Shown here: positions 18,045 to 27,944 of the stretch, piece after piece
Layout of the letters: each line of letters begins with the position of its first letter
How positions within the stretch are numbered: the first letter of the stretch is position 1
Assembly (NCBI RefSeq): GCF_017873095.1
Contig: NZ_JAGGJU010000001.1
Coordinates: forward strand, 186,001-250,000
Length of the DNA stretch: 64,000 nucleotides
DNA from: Heterorhizobium halophytocola
Lineage (GTDB): Bacteria > Pseudomonadota > Alphaproteobacteria > Rhizobiales > Rhizobiaceae
Direction of reading: 5' to 3'
The notes under the pieces: model-generated
Told to the model about the DNA's origin: nothing
Databases searched by the model: none
Seen by the model: the letters and a program-made list of their open reading frames with translations, nothing else
Position numbers and translations under genes: made by a program

Positions 18045-18095
18045 CTCAGCCCAAAGCATGGGCAATCCATGCGCCAGCCTCCCTGCCCGCACGCC

Positions 18096-19598
18096 CTATC
18101 CATGGCCGGGGATGAGTTCGCCCAGCAGCGTCAGTCCCTGCTCGATCCTGCGGTCCGCAATTGCGGTGAAGCCGAGCCTGAAGGTGCGAAGGCCGGCTTC
18201 GGGATCGTCGAAAAAGATGTCGCCGGCCTCGATCAGCACGCCTCTTTCGCGGGCAGAGTGCACAAGCTGGCGGCTGTCGAGACCGGCCGGCCCCTCGATC
18301 CAGAAGCTCTTGCCGCCCGGATCGCGGCGCCATCGACATGTCGGCAGCAGCAAGGGCAGCCGATCGACAATCATCTGGGCGCGCCTTCTGAGGATCGCGC
18401 CGGTCTGCTGCAGATGAAGACGGTAATGGCCGAGCGCGATGAAGGTCGCGAGCACCCGCTGGTTGTTGGTCGGCGGATGGCGCAGCAGCATGCGCCTGAG
18501 CACCCGCAATTCGTCGATCACCGGCCGGGGGGCCACGATGTAGCCGATGCGCAGGCCGGGCGCGAGTGCCTTGGAAAAACTGCCGACATAGATCACCCGG
18601 CCGGTTTCATCGAGGCTCTTCAGACACGGCGTCTCGGGCTCGCCATCCAGCATCAGATCGGCCTCGTAGTCGTCCTCGACCAGGATGACCTTGTCGCGGT
18701 CCGCTGCCGCAAGCAGTGCCCTGCGTCGGTCGAGCGGCATGACGGCGGTGGTCGGGCATTGGTGGCCGACGGTCAGGAAGGCGATATCGCAGCGGGAAAA
18801 CACCGGGTCCGGCAAGACCCCGTGCCTGTCCATGGACAGAAGCCGGGTATCGTCCGTCGCAAGCCGCACCATGTTGCGCATGTCGGGATAGCCCGGATTC
18901 TCGATGCCGACGGCCGTCTGCCGGCCGACGAAAAGCTGCACCAGCATGGAAAGCGCCTGCTGCGAACCGATGGTGACGATCACCTCGCCAGGATCTGCAA
19001 ATATGCCGCGCTTGGGCAGCACCTGCACGCGCAATTGCTCGACAAGATCCGGATCGTCATCGTCGATCTGGTCGCCGGCCCAGCCATTGATCTCCTTGAC
19101 GCTCGAGGTTGCCCGGATCGCCTCGCGCCAGTTGTTGGTCGGGAAAATGCCGGGATCGAACTGGCCGAACAGGAAGGGATAGGGATAGTCGAACCAGTCG
19201 CGCGGCTTGTCGATCTGGCGCAACGCCGAGGGGCGGACGGCAAAGGCAGGCGTCCATTCGTCGGCACTGGTTTTCACCGTTTCCAGGCTCGGCAAGCTGT
19301 GCGGCCGCCCGCTCGCGACGAAAATGCCGCTGCGTTCGCGCGACACCAGAAACCCCTCGTCGATCAGCAGCTGATAGGCGGCCGTGACCGTGTTGCGGGC
19401 AACCCCCAACAGGCTCGCCAGTTGCCGGCTCGGCGGCAGGCGGGTGCGTTCCGTCAGCGTCCCGGTTTCGATCCCGTACACGATGGTACGACGGATCTGG
19501 ATGCTCAGCCCCTGGCCGTCGCGATCGAGTTCGGCAAACAGCCGTTGCCAGACGATATCGGGATGCGCACGCGGCGCCATGATCCTTTGAAAGTTCAT
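18096..19598 (-). CDS. MocR/PdxR-family regulator (GntR HTH fused to aminotransferase-like domain)
   Basis: A 500-residue fusion. Residues about 20-90 form a GntR winged helix (LPPSRQLASLLGVARNTVTAAYQLL); residues 120-500 are a fold-type I aminotransferase-like domain with the PLP lysine in YVGSFSKALAPG and the upstream VEDDYEADLM aspartate. Such proteins sense PLP or amino-compound adducts and control vitamin B6, GABA, taurine or polyamine genes. It precedes the polyamine-type importer on the same strand, its likely target, with 220 bases between. A downstream ATG (MAPRAH, seven codons in) is an alternative start. Confidence 0.92.
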   Translation of the reverse strand: MNFQRIMAPRAHPDIVWQRLFAELDRDGQGLSIQIRRTIVYGIETGTLTERTRLPPSRQLASLLGVARNTVTAAYQLLIDEGFLVSRERSGIFVASGRPHSLPSLETVKTSADEWTPAFAVRPSALRQIDKPRDWFDYPYPFLFGQFDPGIFPTNNWREAIRATSSVKEINGWAGDQIDDDDPDLVEQLRVQVLPKRGIFADPGEVIVTIGSQQALSMLVQLFVGRQTAVGIENPGYPDMRNMVRLATDDTRLLSMDRHGVLPDPVFSRCDIAFLTVGHQCPTTAVMPLDRRRALLAAADRDKVILVEDDYEADLMLDGEPETPCLKSLDETGRVIYVGSFSKALAPGLRIGYIVAPRPVIDELRVLRRMLLRHPPTNNQRVLATFIALGHYRLHLQQTGAILRRRAQMIVDRLPLLLPTCRWRRDPGGKSFWIEGPAGLDSRQLVHSARERGVLIEAGDIFFDDPEAGLRTFRLGFTAIADRRIEQGLTLLGELIPGHG

Positions 19599-19639
19599 GA
19601 CTATTCCGAAGCAAGAAACGCGCCAGACCCCGCAAGGGC

Positions 19640-19672
19640 TCGGTCTTGTGATGTGCGGTTGCTTCGGTCTTG
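19640..19672. promoter_or_regulatory. Direct repeat TCGGTCTTG x2 upstream of the MocR gene
   Basis: Two identical 9-base copies at 19640-19648 and 19664-19672, 24 bases apart (start to start), lie in the divergent promoter region of the MocR gene. MocR proteins commonly bind direct repeats near their own promoters, so this is a candidate autoregulatory site. Confidence 0.35.
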
Positions 19673-19747
19673 GCGCCTCGCCTCCTTTTCGCCAGACGAA
19701 TCAGACTGATGGCCGGCCTGCCCTGCAACCGGACGACGCCATCCCTC

Positions 19748-20197
19748 ATGCTGAACCTGCCCCTCCCCGGACTATTCGCTGCTCTGCTCTTCGCCATCGC
19801 CGCCAGTCCCGCGCAGGCCATCGACCTTTGCGATGGCGGAGACCGGGCGGCGCGCAAGGTCACCTGCCTCGTCGATGGCGATACAGGCTGGGAAAAGGGA
19901 AAGAAGTGGCGGATGACGGGCATCGACACACCTGAGACCTTTCATCCCGAATGCCCCCGGGAAAAGCAGATCGGCATGGCCGCGACGAAGCGGCTGCAGG
20001 TTTTGATGAGCCGTGGCTATACGCTGAAGGACGAGGGCAAGAAGGGCTACTATCACCGCGAACTGGTCAGCGTGATACTGGCGGACCGACGCGACGCCGG
20101 TGAGGTGCTGATCAGGGAAGGACTGGCCCAGCCCTGGCCGAACAAAGGTAACATCTGGTGCGATGGCCGCGGCGGGGGTTCCAGCGGGGGCAGCTGA
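19748..20197 (+). CDS. Secreted thermonuclease-family (SNase-like) protein
   Basis: A 149-residue protein with a clear signal peptide (MLNLPLPGLFAALLFAIAAS, cleavage after AQA) and an SNase-like domain: VDGDTGWEKGKKWRMTGIDTPE contains the Ca-site Asp residues and the conserved Arg and Glu, and YHRELVSVILAD supplies the later Arg. It would act in the periplasm or outside the cell. A longer frame begins at 19670 but the ATG at 19748 puts the signal peptide at the N terminus. The tail is Gly/Ser-rich. Monocistronic, divergent from the MocR gene. Confidence 0.8.
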   Translation: MLNLPLPGLFAALLFAIAASPAQAIDLCDGGDRAARKVTCLVDGDTGWEKGKKWRMTGIDTPETFHPECPREKQIGMAATKRLQVLMSRGYTLKDEGKKGYYHRELVSVILADRRDAGEVLIREGLAQPWPNKGNIWCDGRGGGSSGGS

Positions 20198-20238
20198 GCG
20201 GCGGACTGTGCTGTAACAGTTCCACCGGCTGGTGGGGC

Positions 20239-21054
20239 CTATCCAGCCTCCGGCTTGCCGTTCTTCTCCACCAGCACCGCACGCTCCAGCATGAAGCGTT
20301 CCGCCTCGCCCATATGCTCGCGCATCAATTGCCGGGCGCGCTCCTTGTCGCCGGCCTTCAGCGCCTTCAACAGCCGAACCTGGTAGTTGATACCGCTTTC
20401 CCGCATCCACCAGGGCGTCGGCTCCAGATAGATCGCCCGGCATTCGGTCTTGTCGCGCAACAGGCTGAGCAGGAAAGTACAGACGAAGCCGAGCAGGCGG
20501 TTGCGGCTCATCCGCGCCAGACCGGTGTGGAAGTCGAGTTCGGCCAGCCGCTGGCGATATTCGTCGGCCGCCGATGTCGGTTCGTCCTCGTAGAGATGGA
20601 TCTGTGCCTGCAGCTGCACCAGCTGTGCCGGCGTCAGCTCTCCCGCCAGATCGGCGACGATCTCGGGCTCCAGCAGTTTGCGCAGGGCATAGATGTCGGA
20701 AATCGAAGGGGCATCCGAGAGGAAGAAATTGTCGAGCAGGCGGATCGCGTCGTCAGCCGAGACCTGGGACACGAAGATGCCGCCGCCCGGTCCGGTCTTG
20801 GAGCTCACCAATCCCTGGAACTCCAGCACCTTCAGCGCTTCCCGACAGGTGCCGCGCGAGACGCCGAGCTTTTCCGGCGAGATCCAGTCGGCCGGCACCC
20901 GGTCGCCGGTCTTCAGGCCGGTGGTAACGATCGCTTCGCGGATCTGGTCGGCGAGGATATCGGGCCGCTTGCGACGCCTGGCCAGAACGGCCGGCGGCGC
21001 ATCGAGGATCTCGGCCTCGCGCTCTTGCTTCATGGATTTAACGGGTCTCTTCAT
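20239..21054 (-). CDS. GntR-family regulator, FCD (FadR) subfamily
   Basis: A regulator of about 271 residues: winged helix near residues 25-90 (ISPEKLGVSRGTCREALKVL) and an all-helical FCD effector domain with the metal-binding D/H pattern (DFHTGLARMSRNRLLG, MREHMGEAERFML). It is the last gene of the peptide-type ABC operon; its start lies inside the stop region of the preceding ATPase gene, so it is probably co-transcribed and feeds back on that operon. The ATG at 21033 (MKQERE) is an equally possible start. Confidence 0.87.
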   Translation of the reverse strand: MKRPVKSMKQEREAEILDAPPAVLARRRKRPDILADQIREAIVTTGLKTGDRVPADWISPEKLGVSRGTCREALKVLEFQGLVSSKTGPGGGIFVSQVSADDAIRLLDNFFLSDAPSISDIYALRKLLEPEIVADLAGELTPAQLVQLQAQIHLYEDEPTSAADEYRQRLAELDFHTGLARMSRNRLLGFVCTFLLSLLRDKTECRAIYLEPTPWWMRESGINYQVRLLKALKAGDKERARQLMREHMGEAERFMLERAVLVEKNGKPEAG

Positions 21055-22021
21055 GCGGATGATAGCACGCGGCCAGATGATCGGCAGAGGCCTGCCCCTC
21101 GTCAAGGCCGGGCACCCGGGTTTTGCACATATCCGTGGCGCGCGGGCAGCGGGCATAAAAGGCGCATCCCGGCGGCGGATGATAGGGATCCGGCAATTCG
21201 GTATTGGTGTCTTCCGGGATCAGCGACTTGCGCCCGGGAACCGGCGCCGAGCTCAAGAGCAGATGGGTATAGGGATGCCGCGGGTTGGAGAACACTTCCG
21301 CTGCCGGTCCGATCTCGACGATCCGGCCGAAATACATCACCGCCACCCGGTCGCTGATGCTTTCGACCACGGAAAGGTCGTGGCTGATGAACACATAGGT
21401 AAGGTCGAAATCCCGCTTCAGGCCGTCGAGGATGTTGAGGACCTGCGCCTGCACGGAAACGTCCAGCGCCGAGACCGGCTCGTCGAGAATGATCAGCTCT
21501 GGATCGGCGGCCAGCGCCCTTGCAATGCCGATGCGCTGCGCCTGCCCGCCGGAAAATTCGTGCGGGTAGCGATCGAGGAACTCAGGCGCAAGATTGACCG
21601 CCTCCATGATCTCGGCCAGCCGCCTTTGCCGCGCCGGCGCATCAAGCTTCAGCAGATGGATCAGCGGCGCTTCGAGAATGGTGCGGATGGTCTTGCGCGG
21701 ATTGAGCGAGGCGACGGGGTCCTGGAAGACATATTGCACCTTGCGGGCAAGCGCCCGGTGATCGGTCCTGGCACGCGCCACCAGATCCTCGCCGGCAAGC
21801 GCGATAGTGCCGCCGGTCGGCCGGTCGAGACCGACGATCAGGCGCGCCAATGTCGACTTGCCGCAACCGCTTTCGCCGACCACGCCCAGCGTTTCGCCCT
21901 TGGCGACCGAGAGGTCCACGCCCTGGACGGCGTGTACCGCGGGCTTCACCTTGCCGAACAGGGTCTTGCCGCCGCCGAAACGGCGCTCCACCGAGGTGAT
22001 TTCGAGCAGCGTCCTAGACAT
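21038..22021 (-). CDS. Oligopeptide/dipeptide ABC transporter ATP-binding protein (DppF/OppF type)
   Basis: A 327-residue ATPase with Walker A GESGCGKST near residue 50, signature FSGGQAQRIGIARAL, Walker B LIILDEPVSALD and the C-terminal oligo_HPY segment with Cys motif CAFYARCPRATDMC. Started at [10 protein letters not shown], eight bases before the stop of the upstream fusion gene, because the longer frame runs into that gene. Works with the ATPase half of the upstream fusion protein. Confidence 0.93.
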   Translation of the reverse strand: MSRTLLEITSVERRFGGGKTLFGKVKPAVHAVQGVDLSVAKGETLGVVGESGCGKSTLARLIVGLDRPTGGTIALAGEDLVARARTDHRALARKVQYVFQDPVASLNPRKTIRTILEAPLIHLLKLDAPARQRRLAEIMEAVNLAPEFLDRYPHEFSGGQAQRIGIARALAADPELIILDEPVSALDVSVQAQVLNILDGLKRDFDLTYVFISHDLSVVESISDRVAVMYFGRIVEIGPAAEVFSNPRHPYTHLLLSSAPVPGRKSLIPEDTNTELPDPYHPPPGCAFYARCPRATDMCKTRVPGLDEGQASADHLAACYHPHEETR

Positions 22022-23951
22022 CGGCAGTCTCCCGGTTGACGGGATGCAGGCAGCGCACGCTCCGTCCCGTGCCAAGCGGCGCCATCGGGATTTCGCCCTT
22101 GCGGCAGTCCGGTTCTACCCGCGGACAGCGATCGGCAAAGGCGCAACCGGGCGGCAGCCGGTTGACCACCGGCGGACGGCCGGCAATTGCATCAAGCCTG
22201 CGGCCCGGTTCGCCCAGCGCCGGCACGCAGGCGATCAGCTTTGCGGTATAGGGATGGGCGGGTGCTGCCAAGATCTCCTCGGTGGTTCCGGTCTCGACGA
22301 TCTTGCCGGCATACATCACCGCCACCCGGTCGCAGATCGCCGAGACGACGCCGAAATCGTGGGTGATGAACAGGATCGCGACATTGTGCTCGCGGCGCAG
22401 GGTGGCGAGCAATGACAGCACCTGCGCCTGCACCGTCACATCGAGCGCGGTTGTCGGTTCGTCGGCGATGATCATCTTCGCGTCGTTCGACAGCGCCATG
22501 GCGATGCAGACGCGCTGGCGCATGCCGCCGGACAGTTCATGCGGAAAGGCCTTCAGCCGCTCGCGCGGATTGGGGATACGGACCATGGCCAGCAGGTCCA
22601 CCGCCCTGTCCTCGGCCTCCTTCCGGGACACCGGCTGATGCGCCTGGATCGCCTCGATCAGCTGGTCACCGACGGTAAACAGCGGGTGCAATGTCGAGAG
22701 CGGGTCCTGGAAAACATGCGACACGGTCGAGCCGCGCAGCCGGCGGATCTCCTCGTCCGACATCGAGAACAGATCGTCCCCTTGCAGCAGCGCCGCGCCG
22801 CCGACGATTTTCCCGGGTGGCGTCGGCACCAGCCCCATGATCGACATCGCGGTCACCGACTTGCCCGATCCGGATTCCCCGACGATGCCCAGACATTCCC
22901 CCTGCTTCAGCTGCAGGTCGACGCCGCCGACCGCCTTGTAGATATCGCCGCCGATGTGAAATTCGGTGCGCATGTCGCGCATGTCGAGCGTCATGTCGGG
23001 CGTTGCGGCAATCTGCGGCACCGTCTCGCGCATCACGGCGGTGCGGGCGACCGGCCGGGTCAGGGCGCCGGATTTCAGCCGCGGGTCCAGCACGTCGCGC
23101 ACGCCGTCGCCGAGCAGGTTGATGCTCATCACCAGCACGAAGATCATCAGGCCGGGCACGATCGAGACATGCGGCGCGGTGAACAGGATCTTGCGCCCCT
23201 CCCCCAGCATCGAACCGAGATCGGCCTGCGGCGGCTGGGCGCCGAGGCCGAGAAAGGAGAGGCCCGCGGTTTCCAGGATCATCCAGCCGATCGTCGTCGA
23301 CATGGTGATGATGATGATCGGCAGCACATTGGGCAGGATTTCGAGAAACAGGATCTGCGTGTGCGACTTGCCCGAGAGCCGCGCGGCATCGACGAATTCG
23401 CGCCGCGACAGGCCAACCGTGATGCCGCGGATATTGCGGGCGAAGAACGGAATGTTGACGACCGCGATCGCGTAGAGCGCGTTGAGCAGCCCCGGCCCGA
23501 GCGCCGCGACGATGGCAAGCGCCAGCAGGATGTAGGGAAAGGCCATCACCATGTCGATGCCGCGCATCAGCGCGCTGTCCACCCGCCCGCCGGCATAGCC
23601 GGCGACAAGCCCGATCAGCGAACCGAAAAAGGCGGCGATCAGGGTTGCCGATATGCCGACCGCCAGGCTGACGCGCGTGCCCCAGATAAGGCGGGACAGA
23701 ATGTCACGACCGAGCGCATCCGTACCGAGCAGATGGCCGTCGGCCAGCACCGGCAGCAAACGGTCGGCCGGCGCGGTGGCGTTGGGGTCGGCGAGCGGCA
23801 GGATCGGCGCGGCAATCGCCAGCAGGATCGCGATCGCCAGCACGGCAAGGCCTGCCGATGCGAGCGTGTTGTTGGCCAGCAGCCGCCAGGCGCCGGGCCG
23901 GTTTTTCGGGCGGGCCACCTGCGGCTTCGTCTCCGCCATCGTATCGGCCAT
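22014..23951 (-). CDS. Peptide-type ABC transporter, permease-ATPase fusion (DppC-DppD)
   Basis: A 645-residue natural fusion. Residues 1-300 form a DppC-type permease (first helix about 28-50, conserved [20 protein letters not shown]-like [22 protein letters not shown]). Residues 320-645 form a DppD-type ATPase with Walker A GESGSGKS at 358-365, signature [15 protein letters not shown] and the C-terminal [14 protein letters not shown]. The frame is open through the junction with no stop or internal start that would suggest two genes. Permease/ATP-binding fusions exist in this family but are a minority form. Confidence 0.92.
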   Translation of the reverse strand: MADTMAETKPQVARPKNRPGAWRLLANNTLASAGLAVLAIAILLAIAAPILPLADPNATAPADRLLPVLADGHLLGTDALGRDILSRLIWGTRVSLAVGISATLIAAFFGSLIGLVAGYAGGRVDSALMRGIDMVMAFPYILLALAIVAALGPGLLNALYAIAVVNIPFFARNIRGITVGLSRREFVDAARLSGKSHTQILFLEILPNVLPIIIITMSTTIGWMILETAGLSFLGLGAQPPQADLGSMLGEGRKILFTAPHVSIVPGLMIFVLVMSINLLGDGVRDVLDPRLKSGALTRPVARTAVMRETVPQIAATPDMTLDMRDMRTEFHIGGDIYKAVGGVDLQLKQGECLGIVGESGSGKSVTAMSIMGLVPTPPGKIVGGAALLQGDDLFSMSDEEIRRLRGSTVSHVFQDPLSTLHPLFTVGDQLIEAIQAHQPVSRKEAEDRAVDLLAMVRIPNPRERLKAFPHELSGGMRQRVCIAMALSNDAKMIIADEPTTALDVTVQAQVLSLLATLRREHNVAILFITHDFGVVSAICDRVAVMYAGKIVETGTTEEILAAPAHPYTAKLIACVPALGEPGRRLDAIAGRPPVVNRLPPGCAFADRCPRVEPDCRKGEIPMAPLGTGRSVRCLHPVNRETADV

Positions 23952-24895
23952 CAGCGTAACCTCGGATCAAGAATGGTCTGGATCACGTCGACCAGCAGGT
24001 TGAACAGCACATAGGCGGTCGCCACCACCAGCACGCCGCCCTGCACCAGCAGGAGATCGCGCGTCGAGATCGCCTTCACCAGCATCGAGCCGATGCCCGG
24101 CCACTGGAACACCGTCTCGATATAGACGGCGCCGCCGAGCACGAAGCCGGCCTGGATGCCGATCACCGGGATGACGCTGACGAGCGCCGCCTTGAAGGCG
24201 TGTTTGTAAATGACCTTGCGCTCGGTGAGCCCCTTGGCGCGCGCGGTGCGGATATAATCCTGCCGCAGCACCTCCAGCATCGAGGTGCGCGTCAGCCTGG
24301 CGATCACCCCGGTTGCCACGACCGCGAGGGTGAAAGCCGGCAGCGCCAGATGATGGAGCAGGTCTAAGAGATCGCCGCCGCCATAGATGGCGTACATGCC
24401 GCTTGGCGGAAACAGCCGCACCTTCACGGCAAAGACCAGAATGAGCAGAAGGCCGAGCCAGAAAGACGGCATGGAAATGCCGATCAGCACGACGAAAGTG
24501 ATCGCCTTGTCGGCGAAGCCATACTGGCGCACGGCAGAGACGATGCCGGCAAGCAGGCCGAAGACCGAACAGAGGACCAGTGCGGGGCCGGCGAGAATGA
24601 GCGTTGCGGCGAAGCGCTCCAGCACCTCGTCGATCACCGGTCGGTTGAGCGTATAGGACCGGCCAAAATCGCCCTGCAGCATATTGCCGAGCCAGATGAA
24701 ATATTGGCTGACGAGCGGCTTGTCGAGGCCGAGCTGCTGGTTGAGCTTGGCGACATTGTCAGGGGTGGCATAGGAGCCGAGAATGGCGAGTGCCGGATCG
24801 CCGGGGATCATCGCCATGATGACGAAGACGATGATCGACAGTCCGAAGATGACGGGTATGGCGGCGACGAGCCGTTTTGCGATATAGGCGGCCAT
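23951..24895 (-). CDS. Peptide-type ABC transporter permease (DppB type)
   Basis: A 314-residue inner-membrane permease. N-terminal [20 protein letters not shown] and IPGDPA are DppB hallmarks; the coupling loop is around [27 protein letters not shown]. Ends one base into the next gene (fusion permease-ATPase), so translation is coupled. Second gene of the operon after the binding protein. Confidence 0.93.
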   Translation of the reverse strand: MAAYIAKRLVAAIPVIFGLSIIVFVIMAMIPGDPALAILGSYATPDNVAKLNQQLGLDKPLVSQYFIWLGNMLQGDFGRSYTLNRPVIDEVLERFAATLILAGPALVLCSVFGLLAGIVSAVRQYGFADKAITFVVLIGISMPSFWLGLLLILVFAVKVRLFPPSGMYAIYGGGDLLDLLHHLALPAFTLAVVATGVIARLTRTSMLEVLRQDYIRTARAKGLTERKVIYKHAFKAALVSVIPVIGIQAGFVLGGAVYIETVFQWPGIGSMLVKAISTRDLLLVQGGVLVVATAYVLFNLLVDVIQTILDPRLR

Positions 24896-24964
24896 GCTCC
24901 CGGTCCTTGTTGGCGAGGCTCAGGGCTCCCCGACGAACCGGGAAGCCCCTCAATAGTCAGCAGC

Positions 24965-26521
24965 TCAGGGCTTGGAGACCTTCTGCAGCATCAGGAAGAA
25001 GGACGGCTGCAGCTTGAAGTCGGCGACGCCGGCGCCGGTTACTGCATTCTGCTTCCAGTTGGCGACGAAGACCCAGGGCGCGTCGTCCTTCACGATCTGC
25101 TGCATTTCCTTGTAGAGCTTGGCACGCTCGGCCTGGTCGGTCGACTGGCGGGCCTTTTCCAGGAGGTCGTCGACCTTCGGGTTCGAATAATAGCCCGAGT
25201 TGAAGCCGCCCTTGTCGGGTAGCGCTTCCGACCGCAGCGCCAGGAACGGCAGGGTATCCGGGTCGTTGGTCATCCAGGCCATCTCGGCCATGTCGGCCTT
25301 GTCCTCGAGGCCGGGGTTCACCTTGCCGAGGAAGGTGTTCCACTCATAGGTCTCGATCTTGACCTTCATGCCGACGGCTTCGAGATCGGCCTGGATGGCG
25401 GTTCCCATGGCCATCGGGTCGAGCATGCCGGAGCCGCCTTCGGTGACGTAGAAGGTCAGTTCCTTGCCGTCATAGCCGGCGTCTTTCAGCAGCGCCTTGG
25501 CCTTGTCCGGATCGTAGGGATAGGGCTGCAGCTTCTCGTCATAGGCCCAGGCAAAGGCCGGCGGCGTCGGGCCGGCCGCGACATCGGCCGTACCCTGCAG
25601 GATATTGTCGACGAGCGCCTTCTTGTTGATCGCGTAATTGGCGGCCTGCCGGATCTTCTTGTCGGCGAAGGGACCTTCCTTGGTGTTGAGGATCAGGAAC
25701 CAGAGATGCGGCCCGGCCTGCTCGTAGACCTTGAAATTTCCATCGTCGCGAAACTGCGCCAGATTGTCCGGCGGCACCTCGACCATGACATCGAGCCCGC
25801 CTGCCATCATTTCGGCGACCCGCGTATTGGCGTCGGTGATCGGCCGGAACACCACGGCTTCCAGCGGCGGTGCGCCGTCCCAGTAGTCCTCGTTGCGGGT
25901 GATCACCACCTTGGAATTGGATTCCCACTCGGCGAACTTGAACGCACCGGTGCCGCTCGGATGGCGACCGAAATCCTTGCCGTACTGCTTCACCGCCTCC
26001 GGCGAGACGATCAGGCCGGTCGGGTAGGCAAGGTTGGACAGGAAGGGTGCGTAAGGGTCGGAGAGATCGAATTCGACGGTCAGGTCGTCGATCACCTTCA
26101 CCTCCTTCACGGTGGAGAAGAAGAAGGCGAGCGGAAACGGTCCCGTATCGTGCTGCGGATGGTCTTCCTTCAGCATGCGATCGAAATTGAACTTCACCGC
26201 TTCGGCATTGAACGGCGTGCCGTCATGGAAGGTCACGCCTTCCCGCAGCTTGAAGGTATAGGTCTTGCCGTCATCGGAGATGTCCCAGCTCTTGGCGAGC
26301 GATGGCTCGACCTCCAGAGTGCCGTCCTTGTAGCGGACCAGGCCGTCATAGAGATTGACCAGGATGCGGAAGTCGTTGACCGCCGTGTCGGCGGCCGGAT
26401 CGAGCGATTTGGGTTCGGCGATCTGCCCGACGATCAAAACATTGGGCGGCGTCTGGCTGAAGGCCGGCGCTGCAAAGAGCAGAGAAGCCGCGGTCAGGGC
26501 CGCAGCGAGAAGCGTCTTCAT
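24965..26521 (-). CDS. Peptide-type ABC substrate-binding protein
   Basis: A 518-residue family 5 periplasmic solute-binding protein with a signal peptide (MKTLLAAALTAASLLFAAPA, cleavage near FSQ). The conserved block LAKSWDISDDGKTYTFKLRE and later NYAINKKALVDNILQG are visible. First gene of the minus-strand operon; a 16-bp palindrome lies 64 bases upstream in the region shared with an M20 amidohydrolase gene. Ligand probably a peptide-like or amide compound processed by the neighbouring hydrolases (inference). Confidence 0.92.
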   Translation of the reverse strand: MKTLLAAALTAASLLFAAPAFSQTPPNVLIVGQIAEPKSLDPAADTAVNDFRILVNLYDGLVRYKDGTLEVEPSLAKSWDISDDGKTYTFKLREGVTFHDGTPFNAEAVKFNFDRMLKEDHPQHDTGPFPLAFFFSTVKEVKVIDDLTVEFDLSDPYAPFLSNLAYPTGLIVSPEAVKQYGKDFGRHPSGTGAFKFAEWESNSKVVITRNEDYWDGAPPLEAVVFRPITDANTRVAEMMAGGLDVMVEVPPDNLAQFRDDGNFKVYEQAGPHLWFLILNTKEGPFADKKIRQAANYAINKKALVDNILQGTADVAAGPTPPAFAWAYDEKLQPYPYDPDKAKALLKDAGYDGKELTFYVTEGGSGMLDPMAMGTAIQADLEAVGMKVKIETYEWNTFLGKVNPGLEDKADMAEMAWMTNDPDTLPFLALRSEALPDKGGFNSGYYSNPKVDDLLEKARQSTDQAERAKLYKEMQQIVKDDAPWVFVANWKQNAVTGAGVADFKLQPSFFLMLQKVSKP

Positions 26522-26584
26522 GTCGTGTTCCCCTCATAATGGCGCTTGCCTCAATTAACTATGCAAAAATCCCGGATGACAAGT

Positions 26585-26600
26585 ATTTATCATGATAAAT
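26585..26600. promoter_or_regulatory. 16-bp perfect palindrome, likely operator of a divergent promoter
   Basis: ATTTATCATGATAAAT is fully self-complementary. It lies 64 bases upstream of the ABC binding-protein start and 70 bases upstream of the amidohydrolase start, in a markedly AT-rich stretch. Size and symmetry fit a dimeric winged-helix regulator, the co-encoded GntR/FCD protein being the first candidate. Confidence 0.6.
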
Positions 26601-26669
26601 TTGCCTCTCCAGCGAATTCGCTCATAATTTATGCACATCGAATTGACTGAGATATCGAAGGGGCACTCA

Positions 26670-27929
26670 ATGACCAGCAAAACGGCAGAGATCAATTCCG
26701 CGCGGCTGAAGGCCCTGCTCGACGGGGTGAACGCCTTCGGCGCCAATCCTGCGACCGGCGGCTTCAACCGCCCCGGTTTCTCGGATGCGGACATGGCGGT
26801 ACGCGACTGGTTGGCCGGGCAGATGGAGACGGACGGGCTGGCCGTCAGCCGCGACCAGGCCGGCAATCTCTTCGGCAGACTCGGCCCGGCAGAGGGCGCG
26901 TGCGTGATGGCGGGCTCCCATCTCGACACGGTGCCGGAGGGCGGCGCCTTCGACGGGGCGCTGGGGGTCGCAGTCGCGCTCGAATGCGCGCGCGCCATCC
27001 GCGACGCCGGGCTTGCGCTTGAAACCCCTCTCGTCGTCGTCGCCACATCGGAGGAAGAGGGCCGGTTCGGCGGCATGCTCGGATCCCAGACGATCAGCGG
27101 TCGCGTCACGCCGGACTGGATCAGGACGGCCGAAGACGCCGACGGCGTCCGGCTCGCCGACGCCGTGCGGGCACAGGACCTTGATCCTTCACGCCTTGGC
27201 GAAGCGGCCTGGCCGGCCGGCAGCATCAAGGCCTTCCTCGAACTGCATATCGAGCAGGGTCCGGTGCTGGAGAGCGAGGGACTGCCGATCGGCATCGTCG
27301 ACGCGGTGTCCGGCGTGCTGGTGCTCGGCGTCACATTCCGGGGAACTGCCAACCATTCCGGCACGACGCCGATGCATCTACGCGCCGACGCCTTTCTCGG
27401 CCTTGCCGAAACCGGCAGCGCCATTCGCGGCGTGATCGACAGGGTCGGCTCTGACCAGTCGCGCGTCACCATCGGCAAGGTCGATCTGAAACCGAATTTT
27501 CCGCACACGATTGCCGGGGAAGCCGAGTTCACCATGATCATCCGCGATACGTCGGCGAAGGTCATGGCGGACCTGCGCGGCGAAATCGAAACGGCCATCC
27601 GGCAGGCGGCGATGAGCCATGGCCTGGCCTTCGATATCGAGGAACGCAGCCATCTGCCGCCGATGGCCCTTGATGCCGGCGTGCGCGATGCTATCGTTGC
27701 GACGGCAACCCGCCTGAACCTTCCCCACCGGATCATGCCGTCGGGCGCCGGACACGATGCCCAGACCATGCAGGCCTTTTGCCCGGCCGGCCTGATCTTC
27801 GTGCCGAGCCGCGGCGGCATCAGCCACGCGCCCGAGGAATGGACCGACTGGCCCCATATCGAAAAGGGCGCCGAACTGATGTTGAACACGATCTGCCGGC
27901 TGACAGGTGCTGCGGATCGAAGCCTCTGA
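26670..27929 (+). CDS. M20-family amidohydrolase (N-carbamoyl-amino acid hydrolase / allantoate amidohydrolase type)
   Basis: A 419-residue zinc-dependent hydrolase. Metal-binding signatures AGSHLDTVPEGGAFDGALG and SEEEGRFGG, the LELHIEQGPVLE stretch and the dimerisation-domain TANHSGTTPMHLRADAF are those of the HyuC/AllC branch, which cleaves ureido or N-carbamoyl amides. GAAGGGG six bases before the ATG at 26670 fixes the start; the upstream ATG at 26631 lacks a site. It leads a two-gene operon with an acetamidase/formamidase, 15 bases downstream, divergent from the ABC importer. Confidence 0.88.
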   Translation: MTSKTAEINSARLKALLDGVNAFGANPATGGFNRPGFSDADMAVRDWLAGQMETDGLAVSRDQAGNLFGRLGPAEGACVMAGSHLDTVPEGGAFDGALGVAVALECARAIRDAGLALETPLVVVATSEEEGRFGGMLGSQTISGRVTPDWIRTAEDADGVRLADAVRAQDLDPSRLGEAAWPAGSIKAFLELHIEQGPVLESEGLPIGIVDAVSGVLVLGVTFRGTANHSGTTPMHLRADAFLGLAETGSAIRGVIDRVGSDQSRVTIGKVDLKPNFPHTIAGEAEFTMIIRDTSAKVMADLRGEIETAIRQAAMSHGLAFDIEERSHLPPMALDAGVRDAIVATATRLNLPHRIMPSGAGHDAQTMQAFCPAGLIFVPSRGGISHAPEEWTDWPHIEKGAELMLNTICRLTGAADRSL

Positions 27930-27944
27930 AGGACAAGAGACCTG

